Shown: positions 28,158-36,081 of the stretch, one piece after another | Numbering within the stretch: the stretch's first letter is position 1 | How the letters are laid out: each line of letters begins with the position of its first letter | Source of the DNA: Stentor roeselii | Lineage: Eukaryota; Ciliophora; Heterotrichea; Heterotrichida; Stentoridae | Reading direction: 5' to 3' | Assembly: GCA_006503475.1 (NCBI GenBank) | Contig: RSEH01000314.1 | Location: forward strand, 1-50,181 | DNA length: 50,181 bases | Notes under the pieces: generated by a model | Seen by the model: the letters and a program-made list of their open reading frames with translations, nothing else | Database searches by the model: none | What the model was told of the DNA's origin: nothing | Made by a program: the position numbers and the translations under genes

Positions 28158-28895
28158 TTAAGTATTCGAAATCAACTGACTTTCAATTCTTGCCCTTTCT
28201 AGTCTTAAGTCATTTCTAGTTTTAAACTCTTTCGACTTCCTCTCAAAAACCGAAAGAATTTCATAAGACCCTGGCCCTGGGTTCCTCGCTTGTGCCATTT
28301 TCGTGAAATCATAACGTTTAGACGACCCAAACGCGATAGAAGCGAATCGATTCGCTTGCACAGAGCCCGTGTTGGGAAAGTAATAATCAGGCCCAGGGTT
28401 GTCCTTCACAGGGTCCAAAGCTTTATTCCTCGACTTGATCATAACTCCTCTGCTGGTCTTTCCAAGACTTGCTTCCAACTCGTAACTTCCAGGCCCAGGG
28501 ATTTCTTTATGAGTGTCCCAACTTTCTCTGTTAAAAGGCACTGAAGGACTAGTCTGCAGGAACTTTGACTGACTTTTGGGCTCTCGATGGGAAATCGAAG
28601 GGGCTGGGGTCTCGATCGGCCTGAAGACGTATCGCGAGCCGTAACCGATGTGAGCAGCTGACTTTGAAAGAGTGGAACCCAGGTCGATCAATGGCACGTC
28701 TTTCGTAGGCACTTCTGAAGCTTTGAATCGCTTTGCTTTCGGAAAGGTCCAAATTATGTTGCCTCGGGTGAAGGATGTCGCTGATTGAGTGAAGATTGAC
28801 TTTAACTTTGGACTTTTATGGCCTTGGTTTGAATACTCGTCGAGACCTTGGAACCTTCCTGACTTTGAATTCAAGAACTTGGAGGTGGAATCCAT
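28158..28895 (-). CDS. SHIPPO-repeat (sperm-tail PG-rich repeat) protein
   Basis: The 245-residue product carries STPGR/SHIPPO repeats, seen as IPGPGSYE, NPGPDYYFP and NPGPGSYEI, with degenerate copies upstream. The family (ODF3/CIMAP, STPG) decorates axonemal or other stable microtubules. The length and Pro-Gly-Pro spacing are typical. The ATG (28895) follows the TAA of the upstream gene (28898-28896) with no nucleotide between, so its 5' leader lies inside that gene unless translation starts later. Confidence 0.88.
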   Translation of the reverse strand: MDSTSKFLNSKSGRFQGLDEYSNQGHKSPKLKSIFTQSATSFTRGNIIWTFPKAKRFKASEVPTKDVPLIDLGSTLSKSAAHIGYGSRYVFRPIETPAPSISHREPKSQSKFLQTSPSVPFNRESWDTHKEIPGPGSYELEASLGKTSRGVMIKSRNKALDPVKDNPGPDYYFPNTGSVQANRFASIAFGSSKRYDFTKMAQARNPGPGSYEILSVFERKSKEFKTRNDLRLERARIESQLISNT

Positions 28896-30302
28896 TTAAT
28901 TAGGTTTATACTTTTTTAGTAGAAAAAAAGACCAATTTGAACAGATCTCTGGGTAAAAATCACTTTTGCTTATGAGTTGCTGAATTCTTAAACTTTCTTG
29001 GGAGAGTAAGAAGACCTCTTGCTTGTATCTTGATAGGGATGATACTAGCTTACGGATACTTTGACTGTATGAGAGACGTGAGGAATAAACTTGATCATCT
29101 CTTTGGAAATCACTTTCTTCTCCTTTTGCTAGTGATTGAAAACGCTTTCGACTACCTCGGATTAGTGAAACTTCTGTTTTCAACTCGAAAAACTTCTTGA
29201 TTTTGAGTTTTTCTCGGTAGAACTTATGGCTCATTACTTTCATCGAGGTTTTTAGCCTGTGATATGCTTTAAACCATTTCCAGCTAACAAAAAGCCTCGA
29301 AAGTTTCCTGTTTTTCATATACTCCTGAATATCAAACAAAAACCTCTGTATTTGTTTCGGCCTTTCAGCAATAGCTTTCCAAGCCTTAACAATTTTGATC
29401 TTCTTAAACAAATAAATTGCATTCCTGGCAAGTTGAATACATGTTTTTTTTTCTTTTTTCATTTTCATAAAAGAAATCCAAGCAGCGAAAGTATAAAAGA
29501 CAAGAGGTGCAAGACTCATAGTCCTAGCTTTTCCAACCAGTGCCTGAACCCCTTGAAAGTAAGTCGTGACGACCCTCAAAGCACGAAAACTCATAATTTT
29601 CAAGTTTTTTTCCCAGATACTCGAAGCCATTCCCATTTGAATCTCAAGTGCATGAGTTTTTTCTTCAATTTTACTCATCAAGTCACGTTTTTTCTGTTTT
29701 TCGACACAAACCGCATGTTTCGAAGACTTGACGCCAGTGAACCCGACATTAAGAAAAGGTCGATTGGCTCTAAGCAGCTCTTTCAGCTTTTCCCTTTCAA
29801 TTAAAAGATTATATTCAGCTCTTAAGTTCATTTCAATGTTTTTCTTTTGTTTTAAGTAGTTTTTTTGAGTCTTTTTGAATTTTTCTGCTGTGAACTTTGT
29901 GTGATTTTTCTGTTGTTTTAACTCGCATAGCTGGGGAAGGAGAGATTTTTTTATTATCAGTGAAATGCTCGATATTAGCTCTGAACGCGGTTTAAACGTG
30001 TAGCGATTCACGAAAGAAATGAAGTTTTTAGGAGTGAATAGGAAAGAATCGCTGAATTGAGATGGATTTGGAAGGGAGAAACTGTAAAAAGTCTCGAAGT
30101 TTATCACGCTTTCGTCGTATTCGAACTGTGATATTGATCCTGGAGAGTCAAGATCGTTTATTAGGGAAAAAAGAGAAAGGTCTTGAAATTTTTGATGTTT
30201 TTCTGATGGCTTTTCTTGTTCTTCTAAGTTTTCATCTGCCCAAGCCACTGTCTTGGGTTTTTCATCGACTCGGCAGATGAATCCCGGTCTGAAAACTTTC
30301 AT
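28896..30302 (-). CDS. Sfi1-like helical protein, possible centrin-binding
   Basis: The product has about 468 residues from the ATG at 30302 (MKVFRPGF), which follows TATAATTAT; another in-frame ATG lies at 30338. The middle (residues ~255-400) has long basic helices with spaced Trp in settings like FYTFAAWISF, KIVKAWKAI and LFVSWKWF, resembling Sfi1-type centrin-binding repeats (A-x7-LL-x3-F-x2-W). Such proteins form Ca2+-responsive filaments or basal-body links in ciliates. The N-terminal third is acidic and unstructured. Open frame further upstream overlaps the divergent ankyrin gene and was not used. Confidence 0.75.
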   Translation of the reverse strand: MKVFRPGFICRVDEKPKTVAWADENLEEQEKPSEKHQKFQDLSLFSLINDLDSPGSISQFEYDESVINFETFYSFSLPNPSQFSDSFLFTPKNFISFVNRYTFKPRSELISSISLIIKKSLLPQLCELKQQKNHTKFTAEKFKKTQKNYLKQKKNIEMNLRAEYNLLIEREKLKELLRANRPFLNVGFTGVKSSKHAVCVEKQKKRDLMSKIEEKTHALEIQMGMASSIWEKNLKIMSFRALRVVTTYFQGVQALVGKARTMSLAPLVFYTFAAWISFMKMKKEKKTCIQLARNAIYLFKKIKIVKAWKAIAERPKQIQRFLFDIQEYMKNRKLSRLFVSWKWFKAYHRLKTSMKVMSHKFYREKLKIKKFFELKTEVSLIRGSRKRFQSLAKGEESDFQRDDQVYSSRLSYSQSIRKLVSSLSRYKQEVFLLSQESLRIQQLISKSDFYPEICSNWSFFLLKKYKPN

Positions 30303-30401
30303 ATAATTATAACAAAAACCTGCATCATAATAAATCATTTTCAAACAATACCCCACAACTGCTAAAATACCAAAAAATCCTAAAATCTTGACTAATAATT
30401 C
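30303..30401. promoter_or_regulatory. Divergent promoter region
   Basis: 99 bp between two start codons on opposite strands (30302 minus and 30402 plus). No specific element identified. Confidence 0.35.
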
Positions 30402-31139
30402 ATGTCTGAAGAAAACAAATCCGGCCGTCTTCCAATAGACGAGCAATTTCTTCTAGCCCTTCAAAAAAACTCTTTCGAAGAGTGCAAAAAGATTCTAAAC
30501 TCCGGTTTTGACATAAACCACAAAGACCGGTCAGGTCTTTCACCAATCTTTTCCTGCACGTTACCCCAGCACAGCAAGTCCCTTCGTTTTTTGCTATCAT
30601 CAGGGGCGAACATTAACTTGCTTGGTCCTCAAGGAAACACTGCTCTTCACTACGCAGTCGAGCGAGGCTGCATGGAGATCATTTTAATCCTTCTTCTTCA
30701 CGGCGCAGACCCAACAATCACCAACGAAAATAAACAAAAACCTGAAGACTTGATGCCGAAGCTCAGGCCGATGCTCATTGCGCTGATAAATGACAGACAG
30801 ATCTACTCGGGTCTCTCTGAATTATATAAAAAGAAACTTTCGATTATTTTTGATGAAATTGATGGCGAAGGCAATGGAATACTGACTTTAGATAAGTGCG
30901 TCAAATTTAACAGGTATATGGAAGATGTGCCTGCTGATGTTGCAAGAAAAGATGCGATTGACTTTTTAAGAGATGTGAGCATCTGTCGTAGTGGCCAGGT
31001 AAACCTCGACGAGTGGCTCTTTGGTTTCGCAAAGCTTCAAAACGAGAAAGGCAACGAAGCCTTAGACCAATTCGTCGAAGAGTTCGAAAGAATCGGTAAA
31101 GACAGATGCAAGTTCATTGATTTCATTCCAAGGGACTAA
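30402..31139 (+). CDS. Ankyrin-repeat and EF-hand protein
   Basis: Residues ~10-115 hold three ankyrin repeats (LLSSGANINLLGPQGNTALHYAVERG, LLHGADPTITNENKQKPEDL in two parts). Residues ~140-215 hold an EF-hand pair: the first has the Ca2+-binding loop DEIDGEGNGILT, while the second (DVSICRSGQVNLDEW) is degenerate. This points to a Ca2+-regulated adaptor. It has 245 residues and no membrane segment. WASH1 follows 36 nt downstream on the same strand. Confidence 0.92.
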   Translation: MSEENKSGRLPIDEQFLLALQKNSFEECKKILNSGFDINHKDRSGLSPIFSCTLPQHSKSLRFLLSSGANINLLGPQGNTALHYAVERGCMEIILILLLHGADPTITNENKQKPEDLMPKLRPMLIALINDRQIYSGLSELYKKKLSIIFDEIDGEGNGILTLDKCVKFNRYMEDVPADVARKDAIDFLRDVSICRSGQVNLDEWLFGFAKLQNEKGNEALDQFVEEFERIGKDRCKFIDFIPRD

Positions 31140-31175
31140 TTGAAACTTTAGGATTTAACTCTAGTGTGGAAATAA

Positions 31176-32603
31176 ATGTCTTGTGTCATTCCAAGTAATC
31201 AATAACCAGTTCTTCCTGACGAGCTGTATCAATACGAGACCTACGAGCGCATCGTGGGCGTCATGGACTACATGGAAAAGCTCTTCGACACGACGATGGA
31301 CTGCGTGGCAGGCCGAGTAATTTTCACCTAGATGTCTGAATGCAAGTCCAAAGTTGACTCTCTAAGTTCCCGAATCACGACTGCCAGAAATCGTATCTCT
31401 CAAGCAAAAGGTTCTTCAAGAGCGCTAAACATTTTTTCCTCTCCCAGCTTTCCAAAGCTGGAAAACCAGGACGACCAGCTTCTTCCTTCCCAGAAGCCGA
31501 TGCCGAGGTACCATCCGACTGTTCATGAAACTGAACACCCTGGGCAAGCCCCTCGTGGAAACACTTCAGATGTGACAATGTTGCACTCTTTGTATATGAA
31601 ACTCAAAGTCCCGACACCTTCCATGCTTGACCTTCCACAGCAACATAAAGAAATAGGACTTGGAGAAGCACCTCAGGATATTTCGAACTCTTCAACTTTT
31701 TTACTTTTCAACTCGCATTCGAATCCTTATAACATGGACTTCACGGAAATTGCACCGGAAAAAAAACAGACTTTTAATGATCGGACTGTTAGTGTTAATC
31801 TTCCTGAAGCACCGAAGACTATGCAGGAAGCGGATGACTTTTCAAACTTTGGAAAAAAGGACTTTGTGTATCAGCCTGATACTAAGGAAACTCCTAAGGT
31901 GGATTTACCTTCCCAGCTTAATATACCTGGAATTGCTAATTTGGACTGGGATGATGATGAAGATGATGATTTTTCTTCTGGGTTTTCGTTGGGACCTCCG
32001 AGAAGTGTGCCGAGCTCCGCGCCTTCTGGGAATGTTAGCAAACCCGAACCTCCTCAGGAAAAAATGCCGGCTTTGCCTTCACTTCCAAGTCTTGATGGAA
32101 GGTCATCTGCTCCTGCTCCTGTTAGTAAACCTTCTAATGCTCCTCCGCCACCGCCACCTCAAACCAAGGCACCTCCTCCTCCTCCTCCTCCACCTCAATC
32201 AAGAGCTCCGCCTCCTCCTCCTCCACCTCAATCAAGAGCTCCTCCCCCTCCTCCTCCCTCGAGTGGAAAGGCGCCTCCTCCGCCTCCCCCCAAAGAAGCT
32301 CCAAGCAACTTGAGTGCCGGAAGTCGAGGCGAGATGTTGGCAGCGATTCGAGCAAGACAAGAAAATCCTTTAGCAGGTTTAAAGAAAACCGAAACAGTCG
32401 ACAAGTCAGTTCCATCAATAAAAGGTTCAGGAGGCTCAGCATCAGCATCAGGCAAAAAAGATCCATTTTCTCTTCTTAAAGAACAGATCGGGCTGAGGTT
32501 CAACGCGATTCACGCCCCAGCTGTATCAGACAAGTCAATAAAAAAGCCTGCAATAATGACAGAAACGAAAAAAGGCAATGACAGTGATTCTTATTCTGAT
32601 TAA
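31176..32603 (+). CDS. WASHC1: WASH complex subunit 1 (three exons)
   Basis: Splicing two 15-nt introns (31195-31209 and 31317-31331) gives about 465 residues, the usual WASH1 length. The N-terminal WASH homology region includes PILPDELYQYETYERIV and ISQAKGSSRALNIFSS. A middle STFLLFN and DLPSQLNIPGIANL segment also matches WASH1. A poly-proline stretch (~260-325) should bind profilin. A WH2-like motif (RGEMLAAIRARQENPLAGL) and a connector (FSLLKEQIGLRFNAI) follow. WASH1 activates Arp2/3 on endosomes for retrograde and recycling traffic. The acidic tail ends DSDSYSD, with Tyr where the usual Trp is expected. Exons 1 and 2 are only 19 and 107 nt, so simple ORF finding misses the true N-terminus. 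Confidence 0.95.
31195..31209 (+). other. 15-nt intron (WASH1, intron 1)
   Basis: gtaatcaataaccag contains an in-frame stop. Splicing joins CVIP to ILPDEL, matching the conserved WASH1 N-terminus. Confidence 0.92.
31317..31331 (+). other. 15-nt intron (WASH1, intron 2)
   Basis: gtaattttcacctag ends in an in-frame TAG. Splicing joins DCVAGR to MSECKSK. Confidence 0.92.
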
Positions 32604-32656
32604 GTAGAGAATTAAGCATTTATCATTGTTAGAAAAGGAAGTAAAGAAGTTTAAAA

Positions 32657-33034
32657 ATGGAAAAAAAAGTCAATCGAGTTGTTAAGAAGAGAAAAAAAAT
32701 TTATGTTTCTGCTTCGTTTTTAGACCCGGCTCTTAAAGCGCAGGTTAAACCGAGTTTAGATAGGCAGGCCAGGTTTAAGTAAGGAATAAGAAGGTTGAAG
32801 GACTTTTGCTTTGCTGGAGTTAAAAATAGAGGAAATTTCCAGGCTTGGCTTGATATTTCGAATAGCTATGTTCAACCTGTTGAGAAAAAGCAGCTCAGAA
32901 AATCAACTCGAAGCTTTTCTAGGCTGCCGAGCGTTTCGAAAAATAATAAACCTAGAACGTCATCGAAACCTATGTTTATTTTGATTAGTGAAAAGGAACT
33001 TAACTCGAGTGCAATAAACGAAAAGATGCAATAA
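32657..33034 (+). CDS. Small basic hypothetical protein (two exons)
   Basis: The reading frame from ATG 32657 (MEKKVNRVVKKRKK) reaches a stop in gtaaggaataagaag (32779-32793). Removing this 15-mer continues the frame to 33034, giving 120 residues. The protein is Lys/Arg/Ser-rich with LDPALKAQVKPSLDRQARF near the start and no recognisable domain. It lies 53 nt after WASH1 on the same strand. Confidence 0.7.
32779..32793 (+). other. 15-nt intron in small basic gene
   Basis: gtaaggaataagaag, with in-frame stop and A at position 10. The 3' end is AAG rather than TAG or CAG. Confidence 0.75.
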
Positions 33035-33393
33035 TATTTCATATTTAAATTAATAGTCAATCGATTGAAAAGTTTAGGATAATTATTGTAACTTTTTAGG
33101 GAATTGCGGGATTAATTTTACTTCTAATAGGATTATCTTGATTTATAGAAAAATAGGTATGTTGAATTTTCATGAATTTTTTTAATTTTAAGGGCTAGTA
33201 TATTATCTTAAAGCAAATTTATTCGCTATAACTATTTTTAAATGATGAAGGTAATTTTCCAAAACAATCACAATTAATTATAACATGAAAAACTTTTCTT
33301 AAATAAAACCCAATCCCATCCTCCAATCATTCCCAAAAAAAACCTTTTTTTTCCAAATCCATGCAAATTTTAATAATATCGCCACCAATTAAA
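33035..33393. promoter_or_regulatory. AT-rich intergenic region
   Basis: About 360 bp between two plus-strand genes; it should hold the 3' end of one and the promoter of the next. No element identified. Confidence 0.35.
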
Positions 33394-34497
33394 ATGGGCT
33401 GCTGTTCAAGCATAAGACTTCTAGACGGTTCAACCTTCACAGAAGATAGCATAAAAAAGCTAATCGACCGAAACAACCCAAAAAAATTCGATACATTAGA
33501 CCGTCTCTTCAAGCAAAACCCGAATCTAATAAAAGTGATAGACTCACCTTTCACCGAGTACCAAGGAATGGAAATAAGTCCTTTAGGTTACGCGTTGATG
33601 CGAAACAAGCTTCACGGCTTTAAAAAGCTTTTAGACCTGGGTGCAAGTTTAGACACCTTAGAAGACCTTCTCCATCACAGTTCTAAAACAATCTTAGAAG
33701 TGGTTTGTTTTCACGGCTACGGCGATTTTTTCAAGTACTTCTTGCCGAACATCGACCAGCACTTCAAATATTCAGTGATGAACCCGAGCGAGATGACAAT
33801 GACTCTAAGCATCGACTTTGACGCTTCAGCACTTTACGGCTCGAGAAGCCTTCGACTTACAACGATGCCCATTCACCTGGCAATAGACCAGGGCCACCTT
33901 CAAATAATCGACATGGCTGCAGAGCATTTGAAAAAAGTAGGAAGGGTCCCACCTATCGTCGACATTCACCACATCTTCGAAAGAACCGGGGAGAACTGTG
34001 CTCTTGTTGCATGTCGAAAGGGACAGTTCGCTATCGTCAAGTATCTCTGGGAAAACACCCAGGCTGACTTCACCATTCAAAACAAAAACAAGGAAAATGC
34101 TCTTATTTTAACTGCCGCTGGGAGTAAAAAGAACCCAAACGGCGATCACCTTGAAATTTTCATTTACCTTGTAGAAGTCGTAAAACTTGACTACCGAGAA
34201 AGTTATGAAGAAGTTTTGTTACTTTTAGAAAATAAGTCAATTTTGTCGTATTTTTCAAAACTACTGAAAAAAACAGGGATTCATAAGAAAAAAGCTGAAG
34301 TTGAAGAAACATTTAAACCAAAGCCGGTCTATAGACCTAAGCCTGACCCGGCAGTAGATCGTGCGACCTTCGAAGTGATTTCAAGAAGTGAGCAGAATGA
34401 AAGTGTTTTAAGCGAGATCAACCCAGAAGTGCGAACTTCGAGTTTATTTAGTTACTTTTTTTCAAGTTTCTTCAGCAGTGAGACTGACCCGAAGTAG
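33394..34497 (+). CDS. Ankyrin-type protein with N-terminal MGCC acylation signal
   Basis: The ATG at 33394 gives MGCCSS, a strong N-myristoylation site (Gly2) with two adjacent Cys for palmitoylation, so the protein is probably anchored to the inner face of a membrane. The body (residues ~15-295) has degenerate ankyrin repeats (SPLGYALMRNKLHGFKKLLDLGASLD, MPIHLAIDQGHLQIIDMAAEH, given in parts). The tail is Pro/Lys-rich. The 367-residue protein has no catalytic motif. An upstream in-frame ATG at 33361 would bury the MGCC motif and is rejected. Its stop is 1 nt from the convergent RING gene. Confidence 0.85.
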   Translation: MGCCSSIRLLDGSTFTEDSIKKLIDRNNPKKFDTLDRLFKQNPNLIKVIDSPFTEYQGMEISPLGYALMRNKLHGFKKLLDLGASLDTLEDLLHHSSKTILEVVCFHGYGDFFKYFLPNIDQHFKYSVMNPSEMTMTLSIDFDASALYGSRSLRLTTMPIHLAIDQGHLQIIDMAAEHLKKVGRVPPIVDIHHIFERTGENCALVACRKGQFAIVKYLWENTQADFTIQNKNKENALILTAAGSKKNPNGDHLEIFIYLVEVVKLDYRESYEEVLLLLENKSILSYFSKLLKKTGIHKKKAEVEETFKPKPVYRPKPDPAVDRATFEVISRSEQNESVLSEINPEVRTSSLFSYFFSSFFSSETDPK

Positions 34498-34498
34498 T

Positions 34499-36007
34499 TC
34501 AACCTGTTATTTTAAAGTCTTTTAGGTTTTCCTTGCAACATGGGCAATTTTTTAAGATTTTCGTTGTCTCGCCGATGACTTTTTTGAGGCACTCGAGGTG
34601 AAATGCGTGGTTGCAAGGAGTGATGACCATGGCTTCATCGGGTCCGATCTCGGTCATGTCGAGAGGACACATTTTTACTTTGATGTCTTCGATTCGGTGA
34701 GTTCTGAGACCGATTTCACTCGTGCTTCTTGATTGAGTGTCCAGCAGGGATGGGTCTTTCACTTTTATCGCAGTGATTATGCTGGACAAGAAGAACCTGA
34801 GTAATTTTTACACAATAAAAACCACGAAACAACAGGCGATTACTGAATATAAAAAAAAACGAAGATATTCACCGTCTTGGTTGCAGTCAGGGTCGTCGAT
34901 ACACATCTCGTTACAGTTACCGTCACCCAATAAGAACCTAAAGCATCCCTTTTCCCGTTGACATCTCAAATTAGAGAACCCACAATGAATATTATCACAG
35001 AAAATCGAGCAATTTGTGCTTCTTAAACTCTTAAAAGAACACCCTGGACTACAAAACTCACATTCTTGTGGTTGTTCCGCAAAACTAAGACAAAACGCAG
35101 ACTCCAGATATCCAAACCAATAAATATCAACAGAGTTGATAACAAATCTCGAAGGAGTTTCCTCATAAGTCAAATATCTATCAAGTGCAGAAAAGCTTTT
35201 CCTCAAGTTTTTAATATAATTTTTAGAGATCTCAAAAATACATGTCGAGTTGTAATTACAGTTTTGAAAGACACTTCTCAAAAAAATCAAGAAATTGGCA
35301 GTAGAGTTAGGACTTGAAAACCTTTCATAAACATTAAGAATCAAGACATAAGCTTCCAACTTGACTGTTCCAAAGACCTCGTCACTAGGAAGACAGTAAG
35401 TCCTATTCGAAGGTCCTGAAAGGCAGTCATTTTCCGGGTAAGGTGAATGCGAAGAGGCCATGAGTTGAAATCGTACATATTCCCAATGCACTGCAAATTT
35501 CGAGTTCAACTTGATAAACTCTTGCGTGATGATCAAATCCTTTAAAAAGTCCCCTGTCAACTTGACTTCGATAAAAGGGTAGCTACTTTGAAAAAGCATG
35601 TATCTATAAGTAATCCAGATGTTTTTCGCATTATGAAAGTGTTTTTTATAGTCATTTCTCGAAAGACTTAAAACCATGATATTCGGATCGTCACCTTCGC
35701 AGTCCTTTTCAATCATTTTCGCCTCATCTTGCACTACGACCAGTCCTCGCCCGCCGCTATTTCTAACTTTTCTGGCAGTTTCGAGAAGACAGCATTCAGA
35801 AGAATTAGTTAAAACAACGACTGTCTCGTATTCCAGGAGTTTGTTGAACTTGCAGTCTTTCATCACCTGAATTTTTCCGTACATCGAGTAAAAGGTCGGG
35901 TTGCCGAACAAGGCTGGATAGATCCGGATTTGTGAGTCTTTCAGGTCGTCTGGACTTTCTACCCTGAACTCACTTTGAGCTATTTGGATTAATATCAAAA
36001 TCAACAT
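34499..36007 (-). CDS. PA-LNR-TM-RING protein, probable membrane E3 ligase (two exons)
   Basis: The 497-residue product is rebuilt across one 15-nt intron (34797-34811). It has a signal peptide (MLILILIQIAQS) and a protease-associated (PA) domain at ~25-130 (TVVVLTNSSECCLLETARKV, VRNSGGRGLVVV). A Cys-rich region ending in a Lin-12/Notch-like repeat follows (CFRFLLGDGNCNEMCIDDPDCNQDGEY in parts, ~365-390). One transmembrane helix is split by the intron (YSVIACCFVVFIV|FFLSSIITA). A cytoplasmic RING ends the protein (CPLD, CNHAFHLEC, CPCC). PA-TM-RING ligases (GRAIL, RNF13, RNF167) act on endosomes. The second zinc ligand is Asp instead of Cys. Confidence 0.92.
34797..34811 (-). other. 15-nt intron inside the TM helix of the PA-RING gene
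   Basis: Minus strand gtaaaaattactcag. The upstream frame ends at TAA here; removal joins FVVFIV to FFLSSIIT and links the luminal part to the RING. A 17-nt GT-AG alternative does not keep the frame. Confidence 0.9.
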
Positions 36008-36081
36008 TTTTAAGATGAAGGTTTCTCATCTGGGATGATGGAGTGGTGATGGTCTTCTGCTTTAATGGTCAGATATTTTAA

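Noticed and set aside
30303-30446. N-terminal extension of the Sfi1-like gene
   Set aside because: The open frame continues upstream but overlaps the start of the divergent ankyrin/EF-hand gene. An ATG at 30302 with an AT-rich leader is more likely.
32134-32503. Glu/Gly-rich frames antisense to the WASH1 proline stretch
   Set aside because: They are mirror images of the CCT/CCN proline codons and overlap a well-supported gene.
34499-34789. Separate small RING protein
   Set aside because: It has no good start of its own, and a 15-nt intron joins it in frame to the upstream PA-domain protein, completing a transmembrane helix.
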